From assembly GCA_030640495.1 (NCBI GenBank), contig DAOWJH010000072.1:1-7066 (forward strand): a stretch of 7,066 bases of DNA, given 5' to 3'. The DNA is from Dehalococcoidia bacterium (GTDB taxonomy: Bacteria; Chloroflexota; Dehalococcoidia; Dehalococcoidales; DAOWJH01). Below are positions 6,384 to 7,066 of the stretch, one piece after another. The notes below the pieces were generated by a model. The model made no database searches and had not been told where the DNA came from. It saw nothing but the letters and a program-made list of their open reading frames with translations. The stretch's first letter is position 1. Each line of letters begins with the position of its first letter. Both the position numbers and the translations under genes were made by a program.

Positions 6384-7066
6384 ATTTTTAGTGATACTCA
6401 CCATAGCCCTGGTCATCATACTGGCTGTTGTAGTATGGTTCCTTCCGACAAATGAGGACTTCCGAGCTGATAACCCCTTCTGGAATGGCACCAAAGATAT
6501 AAGCTCTAGTTACCCAGCCTCGCCACTGGCGTCCTTGTCTGACCTCCCCCCATCACCGCCAGGGTCAACTCTCATCCTTATCCCCTACCTTGATTTCACC
6601 CCGGCTGAACTTGAACAGCTACACACTTTTGTTACTCAAGGCGGGACGCTGGTTCTAGCCGATGATTATGGCTTTGGTAATCAAATTCTGGAATATCTGG
6701 GGCTTAAGGCACGGTTCTCAGGGCAAGTCCTCCTTGACCCAATGTCCAACTATAAAAATAAATGGTTCCCACGGATTTCTCACATCATACCTAGTTCTTT
6801 AACTACTAACACCGAGAGCCTGATTCTTAACCATGCCACCTGTCTCACCGATGTTGAAACTGGTGACGCTCTTGCCCTATCCTCTGTATTCAGCTTCCTT
6901 GACCTGAATGGCAACCAGTCTTGGGATGAAGGTGAGCCTACTGGACCACTGCCGGTAATCTCCCGCTATAGCCTGGGCAGTGGTCAATTAATACTCATCT
7001 CTGACCCCAGCATATTCATCAACAGTATGGAGACAATGGAAAATAACTACGACTTCATTCAAAATC
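6370..7066 (+). CDS. DUF4350-like membrane-anchored protein, 3' end cut by the window
   Basis: 232 codons are visible and the frame is still open at the end. MELRRF plus a hydrophobic stretch (about 6-25) forms an N-terminal membrane anchor. The rest resembles DUF4350 (GldG/ABC-type-like, Rossmann-like fold): a beta strand STLILIPYLDF, a helix with LEQLHTFV, then GGTLVLADD (91-99), and later GPLPVISRY (192-200) with LISDPSIFIN (209-218). These are the usual family landmarks in the usual order. Residues 178-189 (D-L-N-G-N-Q-S-W-D-E-G-E) fit the spacing of an EF-hand calcium loop, with acids or amides at positions 1, 3, 5, 9 and 12 and Ser at 7. DUF4350 proteins are known beside MoxR AAA+ and DUF58 genes; their role is unknown, possibly binding a ligand or small molecule outside the membrane. 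A family-length protein would run on past the window and may gain a second helix. Confidence 0.87.
   Translation, partial: MELRRFLVILTIALVIILAVVVWFLPTNEDFRADNPFWNGTKDISSSYPASPLASLSDLPPSPPGSTLILIPYLDFTPAELEQLHTFVTQGGTLVLADDYGFGNQILEYLGLKARFSGQVLLDPMSNYKNKWFPRISHIIPSSLTTNTESLILNHATCLTDVETGDALALSSVFSFLDLNGNQSWDEGEPTGPLPVISRYSLGSGQLILISDPSIFINSMETMENNYDFIQN

Overview
The window reads as bacterial, single-direction coding DNA: everything that looks real lies on the + strand. It carries two groups of genes for proteins at or outside the cytoplasmic membrane. The best guess for the host is an uncultured Chloroflexota of the Dehalococcoidia type. The reasons are the mix of PGF-pre-PGF-like and CARDB domains with a C-terminal 'NWW-helix-RRR' anchor, Shine-Dalgarno sequences, and middling GC with CTC/ACC/GCC-rich codons. 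This is inference from sequence style; an archaeal host is the main alternative, since several of these families are common there.

Region 1 (about 38-3211) holds one large secreted, membrane-anchored protein of 1038 residues and a hairpin terminator after it. Its layout is: signal peptide; five repeats each with a YEMWYT and an IGYA strand (a five-bladed propeller of the GH43/GH32-like fold, with helical insertions of 21-60 residues in every blade); a Pro-rich linker; about ten 12-residue acidic repeats resembling the helical repeats of the MgtE N-terminal domain; a PGF-pre-PGF-like domain; two CARDB-type Ig-like domains; and a C-terminal membrane helix ending in RRRV. No catalytic activity can be read from the sequence, so a surface binding or structural role is more likely.

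Region 2 (3212-3530) has a 55-codon ORF with a signal peptide that stops soon after it, probably a remnant of a longer secreted protein. After it come about 120 non-coding bases with weak promoter-like boxes.

Region 3 (3531-7066) is a tightly packed operon with gene overlaps of 14, 4 and 14 bases. The order is a zinc-ribbon membrane protein, a small three-helix membrane protein, a secreted/anchored protein with helical and Ig-like outer domains and a cytoplasmic DUF4129-like tail, and a DUF4350-like protein cut by the window end. DUF4129 and DUF4350 proteins are known to sit with MoxR AAA+ ATPases and DUF58 (vWA-like) proteins, often with transglutaminase-like proteins. The expectation is that moxR- and DUF58-type genes follow just past base 7066. 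Such loci are thought to act in envelope protein assembly or maturation; how this version works is not known.

The most unusual items are the domain combination of the large surface protein (especially MgtE_N-like repeats outside the membrane) and the variant MoxR/DUF58-type operon, which has a zinc-ribbon membrane protein and a DUF4129 tail lacking a transglutaminase.
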